Shown here: positions 1 to 12,495 of the stretch, one piece after another
Layout: each line of letters opens with the position of its first letter
Numbering within the stretch: the stretch's first letter is position 1
NCBI RefSeq assembly: GCF_900110605.1
Contig: NZ_FOFI01000007.1
Location: forward strand, 1 to 64,000
Reading direction: 5' to 3'
Origin: Epilithonimonas lactis
GTDB taxonomy: Bacteria; Bacteroidota; Bacteroidia; Flavobacteriales; Weeksellaceae
Length of the DNA: 64,000 nt
Notes under the pieces: model-generated
Database searches by the model: none
What the model saw: only the letters and a program-made list of their open reading frames with translations
Told to the model about the DNA's origin: nothing
Position numbers and translations under genes: made by a program

Positions 1-533
1 TTGGCGTCCACACGAACATCATATTTGTTACTTCCCAATCCCTCTTTGATCAGCTGAGAGGCGATAATGCTTATATTGACAGGACTTTCCCCACCGAAAC
101 TCTGTACATTGGGCGCTGCATCCAACAAGATCGTTGGGCTGAAGCCAGAAAGGACAATATTGGGAAGACCTCCCTTTTCCTGACTGAAACCAACTTTTGT
201 GATAATGCCAACGAAAGTACGCTCCGGACTATCGGGGATATCTTTATATTTTTGGACAACCGTAATTCTTTTTCCTAAAAACTCGTGGCTGGACTCCAGA
301 TTGTGATCTTCTTTATTCCCCAGCGTGTCATGCGCCAAAACCAGTTCGAATTCGTGGTGCTTATCCGAATTTTGAGATAAGGTGAAATTTTTATAATGTG
401 AGACCACCTTACCTTCGATCACGATATTGAGTTTCACAAGCCTATTGATCCCGAAGATCTGACTTGCGGATATCGAGTTGGCACTATTATCGGGTTTGAA
501 AGTCGGTCGGACGGGTGTAATTGGAGTTTCCAT
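1..533 (-). CDS. VgrG-family type VI secretion protein, N-terminal part (cut by window edge)
   Basis: Read from an ATG at 533 to the window edge without a stop (177 codons). The sequence begins METPITPVRPTFKPDN and contains FVGIITKVGFSQEKGG and LSGFSPTILLDAAPNVQ, which resemble the gp27-like N-terminal region of Vgr proteins from the Bacteroidota type VI system. VgrG trimers form the spike at the tip of the Hcp tube. The C-terminal part, including any beta-helix or fused effector, lies outside the window. The neighbouring hcp gene on the same strand supports the call. Assignment is from remembered family motifs; a profile search was not possible. Confidence 0.72.
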   Translation of the reverse strand, partial: METPITPVRPTFKPDNSANSISASQIFGINRLVKLNIVIEGKVVSHYKNFTLSQNSDKHHEFELVLAHDTLGNKEDHNLESSHEFLGKRITVVQKYKDIPDSPERTFVGIITKVGFSQEKGGLPNIVLSGFSPTILLDAAPNVQSFGGESPVNISIIASQLIKEGLGSNKYDVRVDA

Positions 534-746
534 ATTTAGCGATTTTAGTAATTTTAGCATAAGACTTTAATAAAATTGAGCGCTTTTCCTTAATTGTAAA
601 AACAGAATGCTCGTAGTTTGATTCAAATCTTCATTAAAAAGATCATTAGACCATTGAAAATATTCGTGAGAAACTGATTGAATCTTCAATATTAAATCCC
701 AAAAAGAAGGATGCAACACTTATAGGAAATATGGTCATTAATCAAA

Positions 747-788
747 AATCCTGATGAAAAATGCCACAATTGGATCTTCATCAGGATT
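747..788 (-). terminator. Possible terminator after hcp
   Basis: A perfect 12-bp inverted repeat (AATCCTGATGAA at 747-758 and its complement at 777-788) with an 18-nt loop lies 39 bp beyond the hcp stop. Only a short T stretch follows on the minus strand, so termination efficiency is uncertain. Confidence 0.45.
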
Positions 789-826
789 GATCTCTTTTAT
801 TTTTCTAAGACTTTGTGATCATAAGA

Positions 827-1234
827 TTATTTTGATCCTGGCCAGATCCCGTCGTATGCAGAATTTCCGTAGTCGATCTTCTCTGCACTGACAACGAAAC
901 TGATGAACATGTTGTCCTCATTCAAAGCGTCATAATCTACCTCATGCTGGATCACATAGCCATTTTCCCATTTCAAGGTGGTCAATGTTCCTTCTTCGTG
1001 AGATTTGTTAAAGGTCACTTCACCGTTTGTCGGCTTGTATTTTCCGTTCAGTAAGCTTTCCAAGATCCCGGAATCTTCGGTCGCTTCCACTGTGATCTTA
1101 ATCAACGCATTAGATGGATCTGATGCAACTCTACCTGATACGTCGGTGTTTCTGGATACACCATAATTAAGTTTTAGTATCTTTTGTTCTGCTCCGCCGT
1201 TGAATTTCAAAACGGCTCTTGAATTGTTTGCCAT
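827..1234 (-). CDS. hcp: Hcp/TssD tube protein of Bacteroidota type VI secretion system
   Basis: A protein of 135 residues starting MANNSRAVLKFNGGAEQ and ending GIWPGSK. The opening strand, the LNYGVSRNTDVSGRV segment and the late ISFVVSAEKIDYG segment match the Hcp family of the Bacteroidota-specific system (TssD), whose hexamers stack into the secretion tube. An upstream start at 1321 is open, but it would lie outside the best promoter (1291-1321), so the ATG at 1234 is chosen. The gene stands alone between vgrG and a divergent membrane protein gene, as Hcp genes often do because they need high expression. It may carry or load effectors; none is visible here. Confidence 0.85.
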   Translation of the reverse strand: MANNSRAVLKFNGGAEQKILKLNYGVSRNTDVSGRVASDPSNALIKITVEATEDSGILESLLNGKYKPTNGEVTFNKSHEEGTLTTLKWENGYVIQHEVDYDALNEDNMFISFVVSAEKIDYGNSAYDGIWPGSK

Positions 1235-1290
1235 GATTTCTGAATTTTGAATATTAATATTTAGTGATCTGTTTCTTACTTTTAATATAC

Positions 1291-1321
1291 CAAAGATAGA
1301 ACCACGGCCCTTCTTTTTCAA
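1291..1321 (-). promoter_or_regulatory. Bacteroidota-type promoter of hcp
   Basis: On the minus strand TTG is followed after 20 nt by TATCTTTG, fitting the primary sigma factor pattern of Bacteroidota (TTTG, about 19-20 nt, TAnnTTTG). It would give a leader of roughly 50 nt before the ATG at 1234. Confidence 0.6.
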
Positions 1322-1498
1322 TAGTAGAATTACTACACTTTTGAAGTTAAATTTTGGATTAACCTAATGTGTAAATGATTTCAAATCACCGAAATGTAAG
1401 TATTCATGGGTGTTTTAGTAAATTGCATTCGTTCGACATGAAGTTTTTTGTATTCTTTGATTAAGTTTCACAATGACCTTTTTCAATATATTTGTTCT

Positions 1499-2737
1499 AT
1501 GGATAAAAAAAAACAGTTCAAAAACATTGTTAAAAGTTGTGAGAATCGTTTTGGACGAGGCGATTCGGCGAGTTGGAAGCATAGTGATTTTAGTGATTTT
1601 AGTTCCGAAATCCAGCGGGCCACAAAGATCAGCATTAGTGTCAACACCTTGAAAAGGATATTTGGCAAGATCTCTGTCGATGATAACTATTTACCACAAC
1701 AGGCTACAATTGAAGCCCTTAAGAATTATGCAGGAGATTATATAGATGAAGACCCTATTGATCAGGTAAATGTTTCTGCGACAGAAAATACTACAAAATC
1801 TTCTTCCCCTAATAAATCTCGTGTTGTCCGGGGTGTTTTTCTCGTTCTATTGTTGGTTTTGCTCGGTTGCTTATTTTTGATTACCAAAGATAAAGACTTG
1901 GGAGAAATAAAAATATCTTCTACAGAAGGGCTATTGCCCAAGACAGCTGTTTTTGATTTGGAACTACCAAGCAGCGACGATAGTCTCTTTATCGATTTTG
2001 GGGATAAATCGGCTCCAATCCATTTAACAAAAGGGATAGAAAGGATCTCCCACACTTATCTGTTTCCGGGAGTTTTTAAAGTTGAAATTAAAGATTCGGA
2101 AAAGCCACTTGTTGAAACTAAGATATATGTTCCGTCAAACAAATGGTTGGGTTTGGGATTTTTTCGTCAACGTGAGATCCCAAACAGTTACTACGCTTTT
2201 CCGGCAGTAAGATCTGGGAAGGATAGTGTTTTCCATATTTCCAATCTTCAGTTGCAAAATGCTGGTTTGGACACAGTGAAATCATACTTTACACGTCTTT
2301 GCAATTTCACTCCTATAGAAAAGTATTCGGATAATTTTGTCTTTGAGACGACGTTTAAAAATGCAAAGCCTAACAAAGCAATCTATTGCAATAGCATGAG
2401 ATTTCAAATTTCCGGAATCGAGCAAATGATCCGTTTTAATTTTGTTAGTTCAGGCTGCAGTTCAAAAGTGTTGAATGCAATCAGTGAAGAAATCGTGAGC
2501 GGCAATAATACCAACCTATCTCGATTTGTTATTGATCTGGAAAAATGGAATACAGCCAAATTGATCAACCGAAACAAAAGACTGCAACTCTATGTCAATG
2601 ACAAATTGATTTACGAAGGAGTTTATAAGAAATCGGTAGGTGATCTTCGTGGCGTATTTGTGGAATTTGAAGGAAATGGTTATGTTAAAAATTGTACTTT
2701 AAAATCATTGGAAGGAAAAATATTGTACAATTTTTAA
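1499..2737 (+). CDS. Single-pass membrane protein with HTH-like N-terminus and PKD domain
   Basis: A 412-residue protein starting MDKKKQFKNIVKSCENRFG. An in-frame TTG at 1448 is open further upstream, but the ATG at 1499 is preferred because the homologous-looking region begins there. Residues 1-90 (with ISVNTLKRIFGK) resemble helical N-terminal segments seen in many Bacteroidota proteins and could bind DNA. A hydrophobic helix follows at about 108-128. After it comes a PKD-like module (FIDFGDKSAPI ... HTYLFPGVFKVEI) and a C-terminal beta-rich part with a lectin-like look. The topology suggests a cytoplasmic regulator-like head with an outer domain. It faces away from hcp, so a type VI role is possible but not shown. 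Confidence 0.6.
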   Translation: MDKKKQFKNIVKSCENRFGRGDSASWKHSDFSDFSSEIQRATKISISVNTLKRIFGKISVDDNYLPQQATIEALKNYAGDYIDEDPIDQVNVSATENTTKSSSPNKSRVVRGVFLVLLLVLLGCLFLITKDKDLGEIKISSTEGLLPKTAVFDLELPSSDDSLFIDFGDKSAPIHLTKGIERISHTYLFPGVFKVEIKDSEKPLVETKIYVPSNKWLGLGFFRQREIPNSYYAFPAVRSGKDSVFHISNLQLQNAGLDTVKSYFTRLCNFTPIEKYSDNFVFETTFKNAKPNKAIYCNSMRFQISGIEQMIRFNFVSSGCSSKVLNAISEEIVSGNNTNLSRFVIDLEKWNTAKLINRNKRLQLYVNDKLIYEGVYKKSVGDLRGVFVEFEGNGYVKNCTLKSLEGKILYNF

Positions 2738-2891
2738 TTGAAGTTGCAATCCATAATGTTCTTAAATGTTTGATTGTTAATTATTTCCATCGTCCATTGT
2801 TTTGGATATTCTTTGGACAGACATATTAATTCATTATGAGATTGAATACAGTTAGATTTGATGCGACATCATTATTTAACTCATTTCAATT

Positions 2892-5756
2892 ATGAATTTC
2901 CGTATTCTAATAGCATTTATTCTTCTATCAGCTTCAGTAAAAATCTTTGCCCAGGAAACCATTAGCCTGAATGGTAAATGGTTGTTCGCATTAGCTAAAA
3001 ACGAATCCGAAGCTGATAAATTATCAAAATTTTACACTTATTCATTCGATCACAGTATTTTTAAACCAACACCAGTGCCGTCCAATTGGGCCGTTCAAGG
3101 ATTTGAAGAACCCATTTATCGTGGATTTGAAGATGATAAGGCAAGTGAAGGATTTTATATTTATGACTTCACAGTTCCTGCTGGCTGGACAGAAAAAAAT
3201 ATAAATCTACACTTTGGCGGTGTTTGGTCATCGGCTGAAGTTTGGCTCAATGGAAATCCGGTTGGAACGCATTATGGTGGCTACACGTCCTTTTCTTTTA
3301 ATGTTAATGACAAAATAAAACCTGGAGAATCCAACAGACTTGCAGTCCGCGTCAGTCAAATCAGTCCGGACTACAAATTTGATGTCTATGATGATTGGAC
3401 CTTGGGTGGCATCTATCGCGATGTTAGCCTGGAAGCATTGCCTAAAAATCGATGAATCGATCAGATCATAATAAAAACGGATTTTGACAATTTATACCAA
3501 AATGCTAACCTCATAATCAATGCGATGGTAAGCGATAAAAATAAGGAAACGCTTCCTGGTAATTATCCAAGTCCTGGTGAACCTTACACCATCAGAGCTG
3601 TACTGACCTCTGCTGAAGGAAAAGAGATCAACCGAGAAGAACTTACCATTCCTGCACATACTGCAACAGGCAGAGAAGTAGTATTCAATATGAAGGTCAA
3701 TAATCCTAAACATTGGACTGCGGAAACGCCTAATTTATATAAGTTGAAAGTTGAACTTTTAGAAAAAGGCGTGGTCACCCATTCACGTTCTGAACGTGTT
3801 GGATTTCGTGAGATATCGACGGACGGCGGTGTTTTCAGGATCAACGGGAAGGCTGTAAAACTTCGTGGTGTCAACCGTCATGATGAGCATCCTGATGTGG
3901 GCCGTGCGACCACGAAAGAACATTGGTTGCAGGATATCAAATTGATGAAAGCCGCTAACATCAACTACATTCGCATGGCACATTATGCTAATGCACAAGG
4001 ATTTGTGGAACTGTGTGACGAGATGGGAATGTACGTTGGAGAAGAAGTATCATTAGGCGGCGCTGGTGAACTGATGTATGATCAATCATTTTCGGGTGCG
4101 GTTTTTCAACGCTCTTATGAAACTATTATTCGGGATATCAACAGACCATCAGTGATCTATTGGTCTACAGGCAACGAAGATGCTTTGACCACTCAGCATC
4201 TGGCCTCAGTCAAATTGATCAAAGCTTTGGATTCCACTCGTCCTGTTTTACTGCCTTGGCGCGCGGAAGTTTGGCTTCCATCAGAAGTAGATATTCTTGC
4301 ACCACATTACTGGAAGCCACAGGAATATGACCAACTGGCAGCAAAATCCAATCGTCCAATTATATCAACAGAATATACGCATTCCTTTGGTGTCTCGGGA
4401 TTTGGCGGCTTGGAAGCGCGTTGGAGATCATTGACAAAACATCCGTCCGGAGCAGGAGCAGCTATTTGGATGTGGGCCGATCATGGAATCAAAACGCCAG
4501 TAAAAAGACCAAAATGTAAAGCTAATTTGAGCGATGATGACGAATATTTAAGGATCGATGACGCCGGATGGGATGGAATCGTAGACTCATACCGCAATTT
4601 GACACGCGACTATTGGGAGACCAAAGCTGTGTATGCTCAGGTTTATCCTAATGTTGATAAAATAGCATTTACACCGGGAGAAACTTTTGCGCGAATTCCA
4701 ATTCAAAATGACTTTGATTTTACCAATTTAAATACTATTAAAATTAATTGGTCCATTAAAGAAGACGAAAAAGAACTGTCATCCGGAATCGGATCTGTCA
4801 ATGCTGAGCCACATACCGAATCCACTTTTGAGTTACCATTGAATCAATTGAAAATAATCAATCCTGCAAAAACATATTATGTATGGCTTGTTTTTACCAA
4901 CGCAGATGGGATGGAAATCAATCGCAAATCGGTTGAGTTATATTCTAAAGTGCAGAGAACAGAAATTAGACCTTCGGGAAAACTATCTGTTGTTAAAAGT
5001 GGTGATAATACGACTGTAACTGCGGGAGATGCAAAATATATCTTTGATGTAAAAAGTGGTCAACTCATATCAGCAGGCCTCAAGGAAAATCGATTGATTA
5101 CAGATCTGCGTCCTACGATCTGGCGAAAATTAGACAGAAGCGAAGTGAGTGTAATTGGCAAAAAAGAAGCTTCACAGGCGCCCGACCTTAATCAATATGT
5201 TCAATCGGTAAAAAGTTGGGAAGTAAAGGAAAGTCTTTCTGAAATAGTGATCCTTGTAACAGTCAACTACGCCGTCAACAGTCAAAATAATTTCACGGTA
5301 AACTACCGGTATACTATGACGGCTGATGGAAAACTGAACGTACATTACGCTATACTTCCTAACGTAACTGTTCCAACTTTACCCATCGTTGGTATGCAGA
5401 TGGAATCTGTGCCCTCATTAAAAAATTTACATTGGTTAGGACTTGGACCATTTGATTCCTATCCCAACAAACTATCTGCTCCAATTTTGGGTATTTGGGG
5501 AGGTTCTGCCACAAGTGAGGAAACCAGTGGTAACAAAGCAATCAGGTGGGTAGAGCAGAGTGGAACTATTGGTGGAGTACGCGTTTCAACTTTAGGATAT
5601 TTAGAGCATCATCTCTCATCGCCTCAAAAAATTCTAATATTATCAGGCGTTTTGGGCAGGCCAGAAAAAGGTCGTAAGGCTGATGAATCAATCCCACAGC
5701 TATCCACAACTACAGGCCAACCTTTTGTGGGTGAATTTACCATCGAATTAAAATAG
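2892..5756 (+). pseudogene. GH2 beta-galactosidase gene interrupted by an in-frame TGA
   Basis: One reading frame runs from the ATG at 2892 to the stop at 5756, broken only by TGA at 3453-3455 (codon 188). The first part has a signal peptide ending in FAQ and the sugar-binding jelly-roll of glycoside hydrolase family 2 (FHFGGVW-like LHFGGVWSSAEVWLNG). After the stop the frame continues at once with GH2 sequence (IDQIIIKTDFDNLYQ), the immunoglobulin-like domain, and a catalytic barrel with acid/base Glu in WSTGNED and nucleophile Glu in ISTEYTHSFG. The region around the stop has a near-duplication (aatcgatg/aatcgatc), so either a 9-bp insertion or a point change could explain it. A fragment from the ATG at 3525 would lack export signal and jelly-roll. 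The gene is probably inactive unless TGA is read through or is a sequencing error. A TAGATTTG promoter-like element is at 2853-2860. Confidence 0.8.
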
Positions 5757-5815
5757 AGTAGTTTATTCTATTTAGTCCTTATATTCTTGAGTGCTACAAG
5801 AGAAAAGTATAAGAA

Positions 5816-5847
5816 AATGGCTCCATTTTAATTTAAATGGAGCCATT
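5816..5847. terminator. Bidirectional hairpin between GH2 remnant and AraC gene
   Basis: Perfect 13-bp stem (AATGGCTCCATTT, complement at 5835-5847) with a 6-nt loop between two convergent genes. A-rich and T-rich flanks allow termination in both directions. The stem sequence is nearly the same as in the hairpin at 13775-13808. Confidence 0.7.
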
Positions 5848-5898
5848 GCTTTGTATCATTAAGTACAAACATAATACATTTTTTATTTAAAATCTAAA

Positions 5899-6795
5899 TC
5901 AATTCAAATTCCTATACTCAATCGGCGTATACCCAACCCTTTGCTTAAACAGTCTTGTCAGATGTTGAGGATATTTAAACCCCAAATCATACGCAATCTG
6001 ACTGATGGATTTATCAGCATCAAAAACCCTTTCCTTTGCAACATCAATGATTTTATTCTGAATATATTCCTGCGCCGTTTTCCCGGTTTCTTTTTTAATT
6101 AAATCTCCAAAATAGTTGGGAGAAAGATTGAGTTCTTCAGCACAAAAAGCTACAGAAGGCAAACCAAAACTGTTCGGTTTTTCTGAACTGAAATAACTGT
6201 TCAACAATTCTTCAAATTTCTCCAGAATTCCTTTGTTGACATTTTCTCTCGTGATGAACTGTCTGTCGTAGAACCGCTCACAGTAATTTAGGAAAAGTTC
6301 GATATTGGAGGCAATCAGTTTTTTGCTGTGTTTGTCCACAGACTGCTCGAGTTCTGACTGAATTTTAGCAAAACATTCCAAAACCAATTGCTGTTCTTTC
6401 GAGGATAAATGTAATGCTTCATTATTTTGATAGCTGAAAAAGCCGTACTCCGAAATACTTTTGGCAAGTGGTGTTCCTTTAATCAAATCAGGATGGAAAA
6501 CCAGTCCGTGACCCATCGGCTGATAAAAATCTATTTTATTTTCGACATCCACAACCTGTCCTGGAGAGACAAAAACCAATGTGCCTTCCTGATAATCGTA
6601 CGTTGCCCGGCCATATTTCAAGTCACCACATTTTACATCCTTCAGAAAAATACAGTAGAGATTAAAATTCATTTTAGAACCTGTTCTTTTGTGGGCTTTT
6701 GAAAAATCAATAACGCTCACCAAAGGATGCAATGTCTCGTGATTATTAAATAGATTATAATCATTAACGGTTTCAAAATTAACGGAATTACTCAT
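5899..6795 (-). CDS. AraC-family transcriptional regulator
   Basis: A 298-residue protein with an N-terminal cupin-like sensing region (about 20-140) and two C-terminal helix-turn-helix motifs (about 217-250, ELNLSPNYFGDLIKKETG, and 262-295, SISQIAYDLGFKYPQHLTRL). It is transcribed away from the aldo-keto reductase operon at 6981, the usual arrangement for a local activator. Candidate half-sites 21 bp apart lie in the 185-bp gap. It is paralogous to the AraC gene at 35435, which also sits beside redox enzymes. The inducer is unknown; electrophiles or aldehydes would fit the target genes, but that is inference. Confidence 0.88.
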   Translation of the reverse strand: MSNSVNFETVNDYNLFNNHETLHPLVSVIDFSKAHKRTGSKMNFNLYCIFLKDVKCGDLKYGRATYDYQEGTLVFVSPGQVVDVENKIDFYQPMGHGLVFHPDLIKGTPLAKSISEYGFFSYQNNEALHLSSKEQQLVLECFAKIQSELEQSVDKHSKKLIASNIELFLNYCERFYDRQFITRENVNKGILEKFEELLNSYFSSEKPNSFGLPSVAFCAEELNLSPNYFGDLIKKETGKTAQEYIQNKIIDVAKERVFDADKSISQIAYDLGFKYPQHLTRLFKQRVGYTPIEYRNLN

Positions 6796-6862
6796 AGCAG
6801 TTTCATTTTCTGATACAAATCTAATTATAAAATCAATGTCTTCTAAGTGTAAAACTTCACAT

Positions 6863-6898
6863 CTGTAATATTGGTAGGTAATACCGTAATCTGTCTAC
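6863..6898 (+). promoter_or_regulatory. Possible AraC operator, two half-sites 21 bp apart
   Basis: Pattern C-n-GTAAT-n-T-nnn-TA occurs at 6863 and again at 6884. The second copy ends 22 bp before a promoter-like GAAATTTG at 6921-6928. AraC-family proteins commonly bind direct half-sites two helical turns apart just upstream of the promoter. The repeat is imperfect. Confidence 0.4.
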
Positions 6899-6965
6899 AA
6901 AAAGGTTCATCATAAGAGCGGAAATTTGCATAGTAAGTTGATTATCCGAATAATCAATTTTTTAA

Positions 6966-7832
<867 letters not shown>

Positions 7833-7860
7833 ATTAATCAAGATAAAAAAAAACATTAAA

Positions 7861-9000
<1,140 letters not shown>

Positions 9001-9008
9001 AATATTAA

Positions 9009-10010
<1,002 letters not shown>

Positions 10011-10031
10011 TTTAATTTAAAATAAAAAAGA

Positions 10032-10505
10032 ATGAAAGCATTAATTGTTGCATTAATTATATCCACAAGTTTTACCTACGCATTTGCACAGCAGGCAAAA
10101 CTGGAAACCGTCGTGAAAAAAGAGACAAAATCCGAACAGGAAATCATCCAGCTTTCCAAAGACAAATGGGACTGGATGTCTTCTAAAGATGCCGAAAAAC
10201 TGGATAAACTTTTTGACGAAAAATCAGTATTCGTGCATATGGGCGGTTCGTGGGGCAAAAAGCAGGAATTGGATGTCATTAAAAGTGGCGGAATCTGGTA
10301 CAAGAAAGCCGACATCCACGAAACATCGGTAAACATTATTGAAAACACCGCCATCATTCTCACCAAAATGGATTTAGTGGCCGTGGTTGGTGGAAATGAA
10401 GTAACCAATCCGTTTATTGTAACGGAAGTATTTGTGAAAAAGAGCGGAACCTGGAAATTGGGTTCACTGTCATTCACCAAAACAATGACCCCGGAAAAGA
10501 AATAG
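10032..10505 (+). CDS. Secreted NTF2-like (DUF4440/SnoaL-type) protein
   Basis: A 157-residue protein with a signal peptide (cleavage near FAQQ) and a small alpha+beta barrel of the NTF2-like type: an N-terminal helix with SKDKWDWMSSKDAEKLDKLF followed by strands containing FVHMGGSWGKKQEL and a final TWKLGSLSFTKT. Such domains bind small molecules and some are isomerases or cyclases. It sits between an aldo/keto reductase and an alpha/beta hydrolase, 2 bp before the latter, so a periplasmic role in the same pathway is likely. No catalytic residue can be assigned. Confidence 0.75.
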   Translation: MKALIVALIISTSFTYAFAQQAKLETVVKKETKSEQEIIQLSKDKWDWMSSKDAEKLDKLFDEKSVFVHMGGSWGKKQELDVIKSGGIWYKKADIHETSVNIIENTAIILTKMDLVAVVGGNEVTNPFIVTEVFVKKSGTWKLGSLSFTKTMTPEKK

Positions 10506-10507
10506 AG

Positions 10508-11584
10508 ATGAGAACTAAGGCGATACAATTTTTAAGTTTAATTGGTTTAATAGTATTTTCAAATACCAATATTCAGGCTCAGAAAAATGCGAAGGAACCA
10601 TTGATGATTGCAGAGCAGGGAAGTTTTGCGGTTGGCGGAACTGTTTTGAAAAGTCCGGGAACATTCAATCCGCAAAAGCCGACTGCTGAAGGACAGACTT
10701 TCAGAGGCGACCACGCTTATGTTTTTTATCAGATTCCTGTGAAAGCCAGAAAATATCCATTGGTAATGTGGCACGGAATCGGACAGTTTTCCAAAACCTG
10801 GGAAACAACTCCGGATGGAAGAGAAGGTTTTCAGAATATCTTTTTGCGCAGGAATTTCCCGGTTTACATTATGGACCAGCCGAGAAGAGGAAATGCAGGA
10901 AGAAGTACGGTAGCTTCTACGATTGAGCCAACTCCTGATGAGCAAAATTGGTTCAATGTTTTCCGTGTTGGAATGTGGCCGAAATATTACGAAGGTGTAC
11001 AGTTTGCCAAAGATTCTGCCACGCTCAATCAATATTTCCGTTCGATGACACCGAATATTGGGACGATTGATATTAAGGTAAATGTTGATGCAGCTTCAGC
11101 TTTATTTAAGAAAATTGGAGCCGGAGTTTTGGTCACACATTCTCATTCAGGTGGAATGGGTTGGCTAACCGCTATTAAAAATCAAAATGTAAAGGGTATC
11201 GTTTCTTACGAGCCGGGAAGTGGTTTCGTTTTTCCTGAGGGCGAATTACCAAAACCTATTGCCAGTTCTGCGGGTGCGCTCGAAGCTTCTTCGGTTTCAA
11301 AAGAGGATTTTATTAAACTTACTAACATTCCGATTATTATTTATTACGGAGATAATATTCCTGAAAAGTACTCGGAAAATTCGGGAGCTGACGGTTGGAG
11401 AGCACGTTTGCAGATGGCGAGGTTGTGGCGAGATGCGGTCAATAAATATGGTGGTGATGTAACGGTCGTTCATCTTCCAGAAATTGGTCTGAAAGGCAAT
11501 ACACATTTCCCTTTTTCTGATTTAAATAATATCCAGGTGGCCGATTTGATGAGCCAATGGCTGAAAGCTAAAAAATTAGATTAA
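10508..11584 (+). CDS. Secreted alpha/beta hydrolase
   Basis: A 358-residue protein with a signal peptide (to about IQAQ, residue 25) and an alpha/beta hydrolase fold. Oxyanion region MWHGIGQ lies near 88-93, the nucleophile elbow is THSHSGG with probable Ser214, and the catalytic His is probably His333 in GNTHFPFSD. The usual first glycine of GxSxG is a serine. Relatives are esterases or lactonases. It starts 2 bp after the NTF2-like gene and is the last gene of the first part of the cluster; a weak hairpin follows. Confidence 0.8.
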   Translation: MRTKAIQFLSLIGLIVFSNTNIQAQKNAKEPLMIAEQGSFAVGGTVLKSPGTFNPQKPTAEGQTFRGDHAYVFYQIPVKARKYPLVMWHGIGQFSKTWETTPDGREGFQNIFLRRNFPVYIMDQPRRGNAGRSTVASTIEPTPDEQNWFNVFRVGMWPKYYEGVQFAKDSATLNQYFRSMTPNIGTIDIKVNVDAASALFKKIGAGVLVTHSHSGGMGWLTAIKNQNVKGIVSYEPGSGFVFPEGELPKPIASSAGALEASSVSKEDFIKLTNIPIIIYYGDNIPEKYSENSGADGWRARLQMARLWRDAVNKYGGDVTVVHLPEIGLKGNTHFPFSDLNNIQVADLMSQWLKAKKLD

Positions 11585-11586
11585 TT

Positions 11587-11614
11587 ACCTGTTGGTCAGC
11601 CAGAAAGAACAGGT
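11587..11614 (+). terminator. Weak hairpin after alpha/beta hydrolase
   Basis: A 7-bp stem (ACCTGTT with AACAGGT) with a 14-nt loop lies 3 bp beyond the stop. No clear T run follows. The 264-bp gap to the flavodoxin gene holds a second short hairpin at 11709-11728 (TTGCGTT/AACGCAA) and otherwise nothing recognised. Confidence 0.3.
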
Positions 11615-11848
11615 TATTAAAAATTCGAAACTTTGTATTTCTTATTTAAACGGAGTGCCTTTGTTTTACTTTTAATTTAAAACGGTTAGCTGTCCTTTTT
11701 GTCTATCCTTGCGTTAAATTAAACGCAAAGCTAAACAAAAATATTTGGCATCAGCACTCCAGATTTTATCGTAAACAAAGGCGATTCCATTTGTTGAAGT
11801 AAAACAAGTTTAGATACATTTTATCATTAATAATTTAAATTATTTGTA

Positions 11849-12463
11849 ATGCAGAAATACATCATATTCATAATATCAATTCTCTGTTTTTTCTCTTGCT
11901 TAAAAGCACAGGAAACAACATCAGAAAAAGAATCATTAAAAGATAAAAAAGTGCTGATTGTATATCTATCAAGAACTAAAAATACCAAAACCATTGCGGA
12001 AATCATTAAGAAAAATGTGGGTGGAGACTTTGTGGAACTTGAACTTCAAACTCCTTATCCCGAAAATTATAAAGCAATCGTCGACCAGGTTTCGAAAGAA
12101 AACGAATCCGGGTTTTTGCCACCTCTGAAGACAAAAGTTGAAAACATAGAAAAATATGACGTTGTCTTCATCGGATTTCCAACCTGGGGAATGAAACTGC
12201 CACCACCGATGAAAAGTTTTCTGAAACAATATGATTTAAAAGACAAAATCATTATTCCGTTTAACACCAATGCAGGTTATGGAATCGGAAGCAGTTTTGA
12301 TACGGTAAAAGAACTCAGTCCGGAAAGCAAAGTTCTGGAAGGATTTACAATGAAAGGCGGAGTAGAGCGCGACGGGATTTTATTTGTAATGGAAGGCAAA
12401 AAGAAAATTGAGACTGAAAAGAAAGTCAGAGAATGGCTGACCAAAATTGATTTAAATAAATAA
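11849..12463 (+). CDS. Flavodoxin-like protein with signal peptide
   Basis: A 204-residue protein. After a hydrophobic N-terminal segment ending FFSCLKAQ comes a flavodoxin fold: the phosphate-binding loop of the FMN site is YLSRTKNTKTIAEII, the second FMN loop is FPTWGMKLPPPMKSFL and the third NTNAGYGIGSSF. Matches the Flavodoxin_4 group found in Gram-negative redox clusters. The signal may be a lipoprotein type (Cys at about 17) or a normal one. An exported flavodoxin is unusual but common in this type of cluster in Bacteroidota. Followed by a carboxymuconolactone decarboxylase-like gene 32 bp on. Confidence 0.85.
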   Translation: MQKYIIFIISILCFFSCLKAQETTSEKESLKDKKVLIVYLSRTKNTKTIAEIIKKNVGGDFVELELQTPYPENYKAIVDQVSKENESGFLPPLKTKVENIEKYDVVFIGFPTWGMKLPPPMKSFLKQYDLKDKIIIPFNTNAGYGIGSSFDTVKELSPESKVLEGFTMKGGVERDGILFVMEGKKKIETEKKVREWLTKIDLNK

Positions 12464-12495
12464 AACAGTTGAAATCAAATTTAAATTAAGAGAAA

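Noticed and set aside
1235-1321. Longer Hcp starting at 1321
   Set aside because: The start would coincide with the promoter, and the extra 29 residues are basic and unlike Hcp.
3453-3455. TGA as selenocysteine codon
   Set aside because: The position has no reason to carry selenocysteine, it lies between two GH2 domains, and no SECIS-like hairpin is evident.
3423-3530. Frameshift in the GH2 gene
   Set aside because: Both parts are in the same frame with 23 sense codons between the TGA and the next ATG, so the break is a nonsense codon or an in-frame insertion.
11709-11728. Hairpin TTGCGTT/AACGCAA as riboswitch
   Set aside because: Only 7 bp with a 6-nt loop and no further structure; too little to support a riboswitch.
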